Source: an uncultured Muribaculaceae bacterium (GTDB lineage Bacteria > Bacteroidota > Bacteroidia > Bacteroidales > Muribaculaceae). Taken from it: DNA of 64,000 nt. Position 1 is the first letter of the stretch. Each line of letters starts with the position of its first letter. A program made the translations under genes and the position numbers. Below the pieces are notes generated by a model, which ran no database searches, had not been told where the DNA came from, and saw only the letters and a program-made list of their open reading frames with translations. Positions 26,773-36,059 of the stretch are shown piece after piece. The stretch spans positions 1-64,000 of the forward strand of contig CANRPJ010000006.1 in the NCBI GenBank assembly GCA_947632485.1, in the 5' to 3' direction.

Positions 26773-27285
26773 TCAGGGAAATATCACTTCGCAGCCTTTC
26801 AGTCCGGAGCGGATCAGGGCGTTGACGGTCGCAGTATCGGAAGCGGCCTGGGAGGGAGTCATGGGAAGACGCACTATCCTTACCACCTTTCCGGGCCCCA
26901 CAGCCTTAAGCAAATCGCCTGTAGAGGGAGCCGAAGGAAGCGCCGAATAGTCGGAATAGGTGTAGGTGGTGAAAGCGGAGGTGGGAGTTATTCCCCGGCG
27001 GTCGAGCAGCCAGCCGTCGATCAGCGGGAGCGGCTGCTGGTTCTTCACGTCGGAAGGAGCGGGATAGCTTATCACCTGACCTGATTCCGACAGCTGGATA
27101 GGCACCCGGTCGGCCACCGGTTCCGATGTCTTATAAATCTGCGCACGCATCACGTAGGCGGCCGCTTTCTGCCCTCCCGCGGCGGGGCCAGGAGCAGCTG
27201 AAGGAGCTGATACGGAGGTTTTGGGCGAACAACTGCCCAAGAGGCCGGTCAGAGCCAGCATGATAGCCATAGTCTTCTTAATCAT
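26773..27285 (-). CDS. Conserved Bacteroidales lipoprotein, function unknown
   Basis: 170 residues. Signal peptide with lipobox LLGSC (Cys 19), Ala/Pro-rich linker, then a compact domain with YVMRAQIYKTSEPVADRVPI, PLIDGWLLDRRGITPTSAFT and a C-terminal ALIRSGLKGCEVIFP. I recall similar proteins of unknown function across Bacteroidales, without a known role. Its ATG is 26 nt downstream of nothing coding; it stands alone between ychF and pgi and probably has its own promoter. Confidence 0.75.
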   Translation of the reverse strand: MIKKTMAIMLALTGLLGSCSPKTSVSAPSAAPGPAAGGQKAAAYVMRAQIYKTSEPVADRVPIQLSESGQVISYPAPSDVKNQQPLPLIDGWLLDRRGITPTSAFTTYTYSDYSALPSAPSTGDLLKAVGPGKVVRIVRLPMTPSQAASDTATVNALIRSGLKGCEVIFP

Positions 27286-27320
27286 GGCGCAAAGTTAGCC
27301 AAAAATTCCCGTTATGAACT

Positions 27321-27362
27321 AAAAAGTGCGCCTCCTGCCGGTTGCGGAGCGGTAGGAGACGC
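27321..27362 (-). terminator. Terminator of pgi
   Basis: Minus strand stem GCGTCTCCTACCG / CGGCAGGAGGCGC (one mismatch, one G-U) followed by ACTTTTTAG. Confidence 0.8.
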
Positions 27363-27388
27363 AGAATCAAATGCTTTCAGTCGGAATT

Positions 27389-28729
27389 TCAAAGTCTCTT
27401 CTTCAGCTCCTCGCCGGCTGCCTCATAGCCGGGCTTGCCGAGAAGGGCAAACATATTTTTCTTGTAGGCTTCCACACCGGGCTGGTCGAAAGGATTCACT
27501 CCCAGCAGATAGCCGGAAATTCCGCAGGCTTTCTCGAAGAAATAGATCAGCGCGCCGAGGGTATTCTCGTCGAGGGTAGGCACATTGATGCGCACTACCG
27601 GCACTCCGCCATCTTCGTGAGCAAGACGCGTGCCTGCCTCGGCCATCTTGTTCACCTCATCTATTCTCTTGCCGGCTATGTAGTTGAGTCCGTCGAGATC
27701 CTGCTGCTCCTGAGGTATGCGCAGCGCGTCGAAAGGACGCTCCACACTCAGCACCGTTTCAAAAATAGTGCGCTCGCCTTCCTGGATATACTGGCCCATG
27801 GAGTGGAGGTCGGTGGTAAGGTCTACTGCAGCCGGGAAAATTCCCTTGCCTTCCTTGCCTTCGCTCTCGCCATAGAGCTGCTTCCACCATTCGCCCAGAT
27901 AATGGAGCTTCGGGTTGAAGTTAGCCAGAATCTCGGTCTTCTTTCCGGCCTGATAGAGAGCATTGCGCACACATGCATAAGTCTCGGCCACATTATCGGG
28001 ACCGGGGTGGCGGGTAGCCTCCATCATCTCGCGCGCACCGGCCACGAGCTCACGCACATTGAATCCGGCCACTGCTATCGGCAGCAGACCTACCGGGGTG
28101 AGCACCGAGAAGCGGCCGCCCACATTATCAGGAATCACGTAGGTCTTCCAGCCTTCGCTGTCGGCCATAGTGCGGAGAGCACCTTTCTGAGCGTCGGTGA
28201 TGGCTACAATGAGCTTCTTGGCCTCCTCCTTTCCTACCTGCTTCTCAAGCTGATCGCGCAGCAAGCGGAAAGCGATAGCGGGCTCAGTAGTGGTGCCGCT
28301 CTTCGATATCACGATGATACCGAATTTCTTACCCTCAAGAAGTTTCTGGAGCTCAGCCAGATAATCTTCACCTATATTCTGGCCGGCAAAGAGCACATGG
28401 GTCTCCTCCGGTTTAATTTTCTTATAAGCAGCAAACTGATCCTGCAAAGCCTCGATCACCGCTTTAGCGCCCAGATAGCTGCCTCCGATGCCTACGCATA
28501 CTACATAATCGCAAGCCTCCCTGAGCCCCTTCGCTGTAGCCTCGATATCAGCCAGCTGAGCCTCGGTTATATCTTTGGGAAGGTTCACCCAACCCAGAAA
28601 ATCGGCACCTGCTCCTGTGCCATTCTCAAGCTTTTCAATAGCCCCTACAGCCTCCTGCTGAAGGGCATTATACTTATCTTCGCCAGCGAAATATACGGCG
28701 TGATCAATTTCTACCTGAATATTTTTCAT
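27389..28729 (-). CDS. pgi: Glucose-6-phosphate isomerase
   Basis: 446 residues, bacterial short form. Sugar-phosphate binding [14 protein letters not shown] and [31 protein letters not shown], and the C-terminal [12 protein letters not shown]. Interconverts glucose-6-phosphate and fructose-6-phosphate. It lies 65 nt downstream of gpsA on the same strand. Confidence 0.96.
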   Translation of the reverse strand: MKNIQVEIDHAVYFAGEDKYNALQQEAVGAIEKLENGTGAGADFLGWVNLPKDITEAQLADIEATAKGLREACDYVVCVGIGGSYLGAKAVIEALQDQFAAYKKIKPEETHVLFAGQNIGEDYLAELQKLLEGKKFGIIVISKSGTTTEPAIAFRLLRDQLEKQVGKEEAKKLIVAITDAQKGALRTMADSEGWKTYVIPDNVGGRFSVLTPVGLLPIAVAGFNVRELVAGAREMMEATRHPGPDNVAETYACVRNALYQAGKKTEILANFNPKLHYLGEWWKQLYGESEGKEGKGIFPAAVDLTTDLHSMGQYIQEGERTIFETVLSVERPFDALRIPQEQQDLDGLNYIAGKRIDEVNKMAEAGTRLAHEDGGVPVVRINVPTLDENTLGALIYFFEKACGISGYLLGVNPFDQPGVEAYKKNMFALLGKPGYEAAGEELKKRL

Positions 28730-28794
28730 TGTCTTTTGGGTTTTATATTGTCCTATAGTCTAAAATACTTTAGACTCCCTGAAAGTTCGGTCTT

Positions 28795-29796
28795 TCAGGT
28801 GAAATTTTCCGCTGTGGCGGCTATAGTGGCGCGTACAGGAGCGTTTTCATAGAGAATCTTCCATACGCAGTCGAGCAGCGGCATGTGGATTCCACGGTCG
28901 CGGCATAGCTCATGCATGCATTTGGTGCCATACCAGCCCTCGGCCGTCTGCGCCATCTCCATGCGGGCGGCGGCCACACTGTAGCCCTTGCCGATCATGG
29001 AGCCGAAATTATGATTGCGCGAGAAGCGGCTGTAGCTCGTCACGAGCAGATCGCCCAGATAAGCTGAATCGCATATATCGCGCTTCTCCGGCGCCACGAC
29101 ATCGAGAAACGCATTCATCTCCTTCACGGCGTTGCAGGCCAGCACAGCCATGAAATTATCGCCACTCTTCAGGCCGTTGACGATTCCCGCAGCTATGGCA
29201 TACACATTTTTCAGCACCGCGGCATATTGCAGACCGAGCACATCGCAGCTCGTGATCGTCTTCATTCTCTTCGATGCCAGCAGCTTCGAGAAGGCTTCGC
29301 TTTTCTGGAGATCGCGGCAGGCTATGGTGAGATAGCTCAAGCGGTCGAGCGCCACCTCCTCGGCATGGCAGGGACCGCCTATCACCAGCATATCTTCCTC
29401 ACGGCAACCCAGTTTGGCGCACATCCAGCTCGTTACCGTCTCGTTGGCTTCAGGCACCATACCCTTCACCGCCGAAGCTATATTCTTGCCTTCCAGGCTT
29501 ATGGTGATTTTCTCGGCATGGCTCAGAAAATAGGGCGAAGGCACAGCCACCACAATAGTTTTGGCGGCAGAGCATATCTCGTTGATATCACTGCTGAAAT
29601 GAATGCGCTCCGTATCGAATCCCACATCGCTGAGATACACCGGATTATGCCCCAGCCTCTTGAATTCGGCAATTCTGTCGGGACGCCGCATATACCAGAG
29701 GATATTGTCGCAGTTCTTCATCAGCAGCTTGGCCAGCGCGGTAGCCCAGCTGCCTCCTCCTATCACCCCTACAGGGCCAAGATCGGAAGTCATCAT
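28795..29796 (-). CDS. gpsA: NAD(P)H-dependent glycerol-3-phosphate dehydrogenase
   Basis: 333 residues. Rossmann motif [31 protein letters not shown], and the catalytic region [21 protein letters not shown]. Makes sn-glycerol-3-phosphate for phospholipids. Its ATG overlaps the lysS stop by 4 nt, so lysS-gpsA are translationally coupled, and pgi probably belongs to the same transcript. Confidence 0.95.
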   Translation of the reverse strand: MMTSDLGPVGVIGGGSWATALAKLLMKNCDNILWYMRRPDRIAEFKRLGHNPVYLSDVGFDTERIHFSSDINEICSAAKTIVVAVPSPYFLSHAEKITISLEGKNIASAVKGMVPEANETVTSWMCAKLGCREEDMLVIGGPCHAEEVALDRLSYLTIACRDLQKSEAFSKLLASKRMKTITSCDVLGLQYAAVLKNVYAIAAGIVNGLKSGDNFMAVLACNAVKEMNAFLDVVAPEKRDICDSAYLGDLLVTSYSRFSRNHNFGSMIGKGYSVAAARMEMAQTAEGWYGTKCMHELCRDRGIHMPLLDCVWKILYENAPVRATIAATAENFT

Positions 29797-31358
29797 ACCT
29801 CCTCGGAATTTGCAGCTTCCTCCTTTTCAGTATCTTCCGATTTCTGACGCTTCTCAGGGCGCATCTGCGGGAAGAGAAGCACTTCCTGAATAGCCTCCTG
29901 GCCGGTCATGAGCATAGTGAGGCGGTCCATACCGATTCCCATACCTGATGTGGGAGGCATTCCGTATTCAAGAGCGCGGATAAAGTCGCCATCTATTATC
30001 ATCGCCTCGTCGTCGCCCTTGTCGGCAAGACGCATCTGCTCTACAAACCTCTCATACTGGTCGATAGGATCGTTGAGCTCTGAATAGGCATTAGCCAGCT
30101 CCTTGCCGTTTACCATCAGCTCAAAGCGCTCCGTAAGCTCCGGATTGTCGCGGTGACGCTTCGTGAGGGGCGACATCTCGATCGGATAATCTATTATGAA
30201 AGTAGGCTGGATATAGCTTCCTTCGCATTTCTCTCCGAAAATCTCGTCGATAAGCTTACCCTTGCCGTAAGACTCATCTACCTCGATACCCTCCTGCTTG
30301 CAGAAGGCGCGCAGCTCCTCCTCGCTCTTGCCGGTGATATCGAAACCTGTCTTGTCGAGGATAGCCTGAGTCATGGTTACGCGCGGGAAAGGAGCCTTGA
30401 AAGAAATAGTGTGGTTGCCTATCTTCACCTCGTCGGTACCGTTTACGGCTACGCATATCTTCTCGAGAAGCTTCTCCGTGAAGCTCATCATCCACTTGTA
30501 GTCCTTATAAGACACGTAGATCTCCATGCAGGTGAACTCCGGATTGTGGGTGCGGTCCATGCCCTCGTTGCGGAAATCTTTCGCAAACTCATACACTCCC
30601 TCGAAACCTCCCACTATGAGACGCTTCAGATAAAGCTCATTGGCGATGCGCAGATATAGCGGAATGTCGAGAGCGTTATGATGCGTGATGAAGGGGCGCG
30701 CCGAAGCTCCGCCGGGAATCGACTGAAGAATCGGGGTTTCTACCTCCATTATGCCATGCTCGTTGAAATATTCCCTCATGGTATTGAATATCTTCGTGCG
30801 CTTCAGGAAGATATCCTTAATGCCTTGATTCACTACCAGATCCACATAGCGCTGGCGATAGCGCTGCTCCGGGTCGGTGAAGGCATCGTAGGCCTTGCCA
30901 TCTTTCATCTTCACCACCGGCAGCGGACGCAGGCTCTTCGAGAGCACCGTAAGCTCCTGAGCGTGAATAGTAATCTCGCCCATCTGGGTGCGGAACACGT
31001 AGCCCTTCACTCCTATAAAATCGCCTATATCGAGAAGCTTCTTTACAACTGTGTTGTAAAGAGCCTTATCTTCGCCGGGGCAAAGCTCATCGCGGCTCAC
31101 ATACACCTGAATGCGGCCCGTAGAGTCCTGAAGCTCAATGAAAGTGGCCTTGCCCATCACGCGACGGCTCATCAGGCGACCGGCTACACTCACCTCTCTC
31201 TTCTCCTCGGCCTCATCGCGGAAATTTTCTTTTATCTCGGCGGCGTGGCCCGTCACTACATATTCTGCTGCAGGATACGGCTCGATGCCCATCTCCCTGA
31301 GCGCCTCCATGCTGCGGCGGCGCACTATCTCCTGTTCCGAAAGTTCCTGATTTGCCAT
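29793..31358 (-). CDS. lysS: Lysyl-tRNA synthetase, class II
   Basis: 521 residues. OB-fold anticodon-binding domain with [22 protein letters not shown], class II motif 1 region, motif 2 [20 protein letters not shown] and motif 3 [13 protein letters not shown]. The C-terminus adds a short acidic tail ([17 protein letters not shown]). Its likely -7 box TAATTTTG sits at 31381-31388. Confidence 0.96.
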   Translation of the reverse strand: MANQELSEQEIVRRRSMEALREMGIEPYPAAEYVVTGHAAEIKENFRDEAEEKREVSVAGRLMSRRVMGKATFIELQDSTGRIQVYVSRDELCPGEDKALYNTVVKKLLDIGDFIGVKGYVFRTQMGEITIHAQELTVLSKSLRPLPVVKMKDGKAYDAFTDPEQRYRQRYVDLVVNQGIKDIFLKRTKIFNTMREYFNEHGIMEVETPILQSIPGGASARPFITHHNALDIPLYLRIANELYLKRLIVGGFEGVYEFAKDFRNEGMDRTHNPEFTCMEIYVSYKDYKWMMSFTEKLLEKICVAVNGTDEVKIGNHTISFKAPFPRVTMTQAILDKTGFDITGKSEEELRAFCKQEGIEVDESYGKGKLIDEIFGEKCEGSYIQPTFIIDYPIEMSPLTKRHRDNPELTERFELMVNGKELANAYSELNDPIDQYERFVEQMRLADKGDDEAMIIDGDFIRALEYGMPPTSGMGIGMDRLTMLMTGQEAIQEVLLFPQMRPEKRQKSEDTEKEEAANSEEV

Positions 31359-31449
31359 GGTCTCAAATATGTTTAAGTTGCAAAATTAGCATTTTCTCCC
31401 GAATTCCCTCAATCCCCATTGCAAAGAGTTAATTATCAATAGCTAACAT

Positions 31450-32313
31450 TTAATCATCTTTTTCATTCATATCCAAATTCTTTGATTTCAACAGCTTTTG
31501 CTCTTTTCTTTCCAGTTTCTTTATGCTTTCTACCGATGGAAGATCCTCTGGCATGGTTCCACCTATGCTCTTAATAGCTCTACGAACCTTAGTTCCTACC
31601 TCTTTATGCACTTTATTAGCATTTTCTTTACCTACTATATTTTCTTTTCTCAACACCTCTTCGGTTTGAGTAGCCCGGAAAAGATTTGCTGCAAGCTCAG
31701 TACTTCCCATGTGATCAAGGATATTTTGAGATTTACCAAGTCCTTTTCTTTCATGGATATCCGCACTTGTAAGGCCTCCATATAATCCCTTATACCCTTC
31801 ATTCTGGAAAATTGCGTAGTCCCTATTGCTTACCACACCAGCTTTCTGTGCTGCTCCTGCAAGCTGAGAATTATGCTTTTTCATTTCTCCTCGCAGTAGA
31901 AGCCTGCGCCTTTCTTCTTCTGAAAGATGTATATTATCAAGTAATATTTCAGATCTTCTTGTTTGGATTGCAAAATAGGTTTTAGCCTGAGCTACAATAG
32001 TTTTAGTAGGATCGGCATTGAGTACAATTAAGTAACACGCATAGCGCGATAACTTAATATTATCTACCTTTCTCTCAGCGCCTTTACCTAAGGTTATCAT
32101 ATCGCTAAACGGAGCGAAATGATCATTGGGATTTATTCCACTATTTTTACAATTATACCAAGCTTTACGTGCCACTGGCAGAAACTTACCATACTCTACA
32201 TATCCGAGTACTCTATAAAGATCTCGAGCTGTCCAGTATTCTTGTCCTTCCTCATCTCTCTTTTTTATATTCTCGAAAATTTCTATCGCTTTTTTCGTAA
32301 GTCTGGCACTCAT
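31450..32313 (-). CDS. dinD: DinD-like DNA damage-inducible protein D
   Basis: 287 residues from the ATG at 32313 (MSARLTKKAIEIFENIK). The N-terminal half is a Bro-N-like/DinD domain (YWTARDLYRVLGYVEYGKFLPVARKAW...NHF), the centre has KLSRYACYLIVLNADPTK and YFAIQTRR, and the C-terminal half has GLTSADIHERKGL and MGSTELAANLFRATQTEE. E. coli DinD binds RecA filaments and inhibits strand exchange. Upstream lies a consensus promoter, so the longer frame to 32460 is not transcribed. GC content is much lower than neighbouring genes, a sign of transfer. No clear LexA-type operator was recognised. Confidence 0.85.
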   Translation of the reverse strand: MSARLTKKAIEIFENIKKRDEEGQEYWTARDLYRVLGYVEYGKFLPVARKAWYNCKNSGINPNDHFAPFSDMITLGKGAERKVDNIKLSRYACYLIVLNADPTKTIVAQAKTYFAIQTRRSEILLDNIHLSEEERRRLLLRGEMKKHNSQLAGAAQKAGVVSNRDYAIFQNEGYKGLYGGLTSADIHERKGLGKSQNILDHMGSTELAANLFRATQTEEVLRKENIVGKENANKVHKEVGTKVRRAIKSIGGTMPEDLPSVESIKKLERKEQKLLKSKNLDMNEKDD

Positions 32314-32339
32314 AGTAGCATCTTTAGGTTTTATTTCTA

Positions 32340-32370
32340 CAAAAGTAATAAAAGTTATAATAGAAACAAA
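32340..32370 (-). promoter_or_regulatory. Promoter of dinD
   Basis: Minus strand: TTTG (32367-32370), 19-nt spacer, TACTTTTG (32340-32347). Puts the transcript start near 32333. Confidence 0.75.
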
Positions 32371-32460
32371 TATTTTCAAAAACTTCAGATGAGTATGGAA
32401 CCTTTTTATTTTATTTAGAATAAATTTAAGATTATATAAATTTATAATGATCATCAACAA

Positions 32461-32790
32461 TAGCTGTAGATTCGTACAATAACTTTTTCCTCCCTCTCTT
32501 GCTTTTTTGAGTTATGGGTTAAGTGAGCAGGGTTATTTATAGATTACTTACAGGCTCTTTTTCTGAATTTATAAATAGTTACGAAGATTATCTACATGCT
32601 GTGCATAATCCCGGCGTCAATATATTTTTCGCCGGTTTCTGTCCGTTTCGATGTAGCTAACCCCCGGAAGAGGTGTCGATAATCTCGGGTCCCGGAAATT
32701 CAGATATTCATTCCTTTTTCTCTCTACAGCCTTCTCTCCCGCTTCTCTTCAGGTTATCTACAGCCTTATCTACACCTGAATTTACGGTTG
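32461..32790. other. Cluster of DnaA-box-like 9-mers with adjoining AT-rich DNA; candidate oriC or DnaA-binding locus
   Basis: The non-coding gap between dinD and the TonB receptor holds TTATCTACA three times in forward orientation (32588-32596, 32754-32762, 32766-32774), and on the other strand TTATGCACA (32600-32608), TTATCGACA (32674-32682) and a weaker TTAGCTACA (32652-32660). The flank toward dinD (about 32320-32460) is very AT-rich. DnaA consensus is TTATCCACA; single changes at the fifth position are tolerated. No ORF or tRNA is present here. Genes do not switch strand sharply at this point, so origin function is uncertain. Confidence 0.5.
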
Positions 32791-32795
32791 CATTG

Positions 32796-32830
32796 TAAAA
32801 GCAGAGGGCGCATTTAAGTGTACCCTCTAC
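32796..32830 (-). terminator. Terminator of the interrupted TonB receptor gene
   Basis: Minus strand AGAGGG (32828-32823) pairs with CCCTCT (32808-32803) around a 14-nt loop, then GCTTTTAC. Confidence 0.6.
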
Positions 32831-32863
32831 TATTATTATATTGAAGACCAGATATATAATATG

Positions 32864-35173
32864 TCAGAGCGACAGTTGCACTCCCACCTTTATGGAGCGC
32901 GGTTGAGAAGGACCGTAGATATAGCCGGAGTCGCGGAGATATCCCAGATCGAAGTCTTTCTGATAAGAATTAAGAATATTGGTTACTCCGGCTGTGATAT
33001 CGGCCGTAACGCGTTTCAGAATCTTGAAAGTGTAGACTATGCTCAGGTCAGCATCAAAGAAAGTTGGGGTTTTCACGGCTACATCGACCGGAGTGCCCGA
33101 CCCTTCGAGATGCTGCACCGTCATGGGGCCCGTCAGAGTGCCGTTGAGACGCGCCTTCCAATGTTTGTTGATATTATAATTAGCTGTTATATAACCATAT
33201 ATATCAGGAGTGCGAAACATCTTCTTCACCGGAGCCACGTCCGGGTTATCGCTCCAATACTCCGGCTTTTTATAGCGGCTACTCTGCAGCGTGAGTCCGA
33301 GCTGAGTATCAAAACGATTGGAAAAGAATACCTTTGCTTCGAGATTCAATCCTGCCACAACCGCACCCGAGCCATTATAGCGCTCCAGAATAGCGTTGCC
33401 CATGGCATCGGTCTGGTCGAGTTGCCGCAGTGCAAACACATCGCGCAGATCCGTATAGAAGCCCTCTATAAGAAAATTAGTCTGCACGGTTCCGATAGGA
33501 AGATATATATCGGCTGAGGCGCTGAAGCTGTTGGAGCTTTCCTGTTTAAGGCCCGGAGCCAGCACTGTCACTACCCTCTCGCCGCCAACTATAGCCACGT
33601 GGAAATCCTCGTCGTAAGCCTGCGGAGAGCGGAAGCCGGTAGAATAAGAAAGCCGGAAATTAAACTTTTCGGAGGGATTGAACCGCACATTGGCGCGGGG
33701 CGACACAATCACATTCTTTATGAGGGAGTGCTTGTCAAGACGCGCGCCGATGAGAAATCCCCACCGCTCGTCGCGCCATTCATTCTGGGCGTATGCGCTG
33801 TAGATATTCACATTTTGAAGAATATCATGCGCATAGCCTACCGTTACATCGTGGAGCCTGTTGTAAGAATACTCCAGACCTCCCACGAATTGAGAAGGCA
33901 TGAAAAGCAAGCGTTTGAAATTGTGAGTGTATTGCGACCCGGCTGTCACCACCAGATCCGTAGTGCGCCCGTAAGCGTCGGGATCCATCTCCGACCCGTA
34001 ATAGCTGTTGCGCTTTATGGCCTGCGTGGCGGCAAACGCCGTAAAGTGGCCTTTATTATCGTCAAGCCAGAGGTTATAGGATACCTCGCCGCCATGAATA
34101 TTGTGTTCCGTCTGCTCGGCCACCATCGCCAGGTGAGGAGGCTGATCGAGCTTATCGCCACCGCGCCGGTATTCATGAGTGGTGTGATATTCCAGAGCGA
34201 GGCGCGAGCTGCCCGTAGGGCGTGCAAACATTCTTGCTCCGATAGTCTGGCTGCTCAGGGCGGCTATTTCGGTATAGCCGTCGCCATTGGCGTCGTAGCC
34301 GTCGCGGTTGCGGCTCTGACCGTAGGCCATAAGTCCCGCTTTATGGGTATCTGTCACCACCGAGGCATTGAATGTAGTGTTGTTGTCAAGGCTTCCCGAT
34401 GGCCCTATCGAAGAGAGCGTATGGCTTATCTGGGCTGAATTGACCACAGGATCTTTGGTTATAATGTTGATGGTGCCTCCTATCGCCGACGAACCGAAGA
34501 GAGCCGACCCTCCGCCGCGCATCACCTCGATGCGGTCGATCATATTGGCCGGAATCTGCTCGAGACCATACACTCCCGCCAACGCCGAAAATACTGGACG
34601 CTAATTCATCAGGATCTGGGAATAATGGCCGTCGAGACCATTGATGCGCACCTGTGTGAAGCCGCAGTTCTGGCAATCGTTTTCTACCCTCACGCCCGGC
34701 TGAAAATCAAGACCGTCGGCCAGCGAGCAGGCTCCCACCTGGGTAAGCAGTTTGCCGGTAGTCACATTCACCAGATTGGCGCTTTCCCGCCTTTTGGTTT
34801 CGCTTTTCGAGGAGGTTACCACTACCTGGTCGAGCATGAAATTGTCGGGAACAAGGTCAAATTTCACCTCTATAGTCTTATCTGGCAACACTTTGGCCGG
34901 AAGTTCCTGAGTTTTATAGCCGGCAAAGGAAGCTTCGAGTATATACTCTCCCGGTTCTACGTCGTGGATTGCGAAATGACCGGAGGCATCAGTCATGCAG
35001 CCGATTGAAGTGCCTTTTATTTTCACCGTGCAGTAGGCAAGATGTTCGCCGGTACTTCTGTCTACCACATGGCCTACAATGTGGGAATCAGTGTTATGCG
35101 TTGCTCCCTGGGCACCCGCGCTCCAGATGGCTACAGCAAGAGCCATAGCCAAAACTTTTATGATTTTGGACAT
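32864..35173 (-). pseudogene. TonB-dependent receptor interrupted by an in-frame amber codon
   Basis: One reading frame of about 769 codons, broken only by TAG at 34601-34603. The N-terminal part has a signal peptide, a carboxypeptidase-regulatory-like domain (IVGHVVDRSTGEHLAYCTVKI), the TonB-box-like LDQVVVTSSK and a plug domain to SQILMN; after the TAG the same frame resumes RPVFSALAGVYGLEQIPANM, the normal plug continuation, then the barrel to PRSIKVGVQLSL. Intact relatives read NSRPVFSAL, so a Ser codon has become a stop, consistent with one substitution (TCG to TAG). The plug has a Cys pair (ENDCQNCGF) known in metal/cobalamin-type receptors. A His-rich protein gene lies upstream. Confidence 0.85.
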
Positions 35174-35245
35174 AAATTTTGTTATAAGATATTTACATAC
35201 AATGTCTTGCCCCGGATTCTATCCGAGGTTGGAGGAGAGTATGAA

Positions 35246-35599
35246 TTATCTTATCGCGGGCGGAGCCCTAAGGGAGTAAATCCGGTATTGCGGATTGATG
35301 AGCCTCTGCGGCGCCTTGCAGAGATAGTCGATGGCTATCAGGCTGGATATCGCGGCAAGAAATATTGAGGCGATACCCTGGAATGCCGATGCGGCGCTGT
35401 TGAAGCCCGATATGAGGGAGAGAAGAGAGGTGGAATGACTGTGAGAGGTAGAAGGCTGGTAAGGGTGGGAGTGGCTCATCAGAGAGCCGTCGGCCATACG
35501 GTGAGTATGCGTAAACACCGTGTTCACAAACATAAAGTTTACGAACAGGCCTATCAGCGCTACTGCGAAAAACTTTCTTATCAGGTTTTCCTTCCGCAT
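35246..35599 (-). CDS. His-rich membrane protein upstream of a TonB receptor; putative metal-related
   Basis: 117 residues from the ATG at 35599 (MRKENLIRKFF); an in-frame ATG at 35632 is possible. One N-terminal transmembrane segment, then the histidine-rich stretch FTHTHRMADGSLMSHSHPY and SHSHSTS (residues about 30-52), a second hydrophobic segment (about 62-90) and a basic tail. Similar HTH...HSHP proteins lie ahead of TonB receptor genes in other Bacteroidales, where a role in metal (Zn, Ni or Cu) sensing or transfer is plausible. It precedes the broken receptor by 72 nt. Function is inference. Confidence 0.65.
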   Translation of the reverse strand: MRKENLIRKFFAVALIGLFVNFMFVNTVFTHTHRMADGSLMSHSHPYQPSTSHSHSTSLLSLISGFNSAASAFQGIASIFLAAISSLIAIDYLCKAPQRLINPQYRIYSLRAPPAIR

Positions 35600-35687
35600 T
35601 TCGCGGCCAAAATTACTAAAATAACCCGACATTTCCCCCTTCCACTGATTATTTGAAATTTATGAGTTTCTGTAGGGACAGAAGCCC

Positions 35688-35753
35688 TCAATTCTCTGAG
35701 GAAGAAGTATTTTCGATATAATCTTCAGCTATTCTTATCAGGTCATAAAACAT
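35688..35753 (-). CDS. 21-residue ORF coupled to the 63-residue gene
   Basis: Minus strand ATG at 35753 overlaps the preceding stop as TAATG. It encodes MFYDLIRIAEDYIENTSSSEN and then a TGA. It may be the surviving start of a longer partner gene or a genuine small peptide. No family can be assigned. Confidence 0.35.
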   Translation of the reverse strand: MFYDLIRIAEDYIENTSSSEN

Positions 35754-35944
35754 TAGACGTCCAGATGCGCTTTATTAAGCATACGGCGGAGCTTGGCAAA
35801 TCCTCTTTCAAGAGCTTCTGCCTCAGCTTTTTTCTCCTGCTCACTGCGATTGAGGTTGCGCTGGTAGTTGTTTTGTGCCTCTGTCTCAAACCGGTGAGCC
35901 ACTTCTCCGGTTAGAACCGGTATGGACGCTATTGGTAATGCCAT
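35753..35944 (-). CDS. Small Bacteroidales protein, possibly antitoxin-like
   Basis: 63 residues: MALPIASIPVLTGEVAHRFE then a charged helical region (RSEQEKKAEAEALERGFAKLRRML). The start P-I-x-x-x-P-V-L-x-G-x-x-A-x-R-F resembles short Bacteroidetes proteins that accompany a toxin or acetyltransferase partner. Expression is supported by a consensus promoter (TTTG at 35994-35997, 20-nt spacer, TAACTTTG at 35966-35973). The downstream partner here is only 21 codons, so the pair may be a degraded toxin-antitoxin unit. Confidence 0.6.
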   Translation of the reverse strand: MALPIASIPVLTGEVAHRFETEAQNNYQRNLNRSEQEKKAEAEALERGFAKLRRMLNKAHLDV

Positions 35945-35965
35945 GGCTATATCCTTTTATTATTG

Positions 35966-35997
35966 CAAAGTTAATACAAACATATAAGATTATCAAA
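35966..35997 (-). promoter_or_regulatory. Promoter of the 63-residue gene
   Basis: Minus strand: TTTG, 20-nt spacer, TAACTTTGC. Full match to the Bacteroidetes consensus. Confidence 0.75.
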
Positions 35998-36059
35998 AGA
36001 TTATCGCGATGCGAGGGAAGCGCACCGGGATATCACATGATTGATCAGCTGTCTCAGCC

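Noticed and set aside
27371-28852. 493-codon plus-strand ORF
   Set aside because: Antisense shadow of pgi caused by GC-rich codon bias.
31450-32830. dinD-like gene plus DnaA-box region as a mobile element
   Set aside because: No integrase, transposase or terminal repeats were found; only the low GC suggests transfer.
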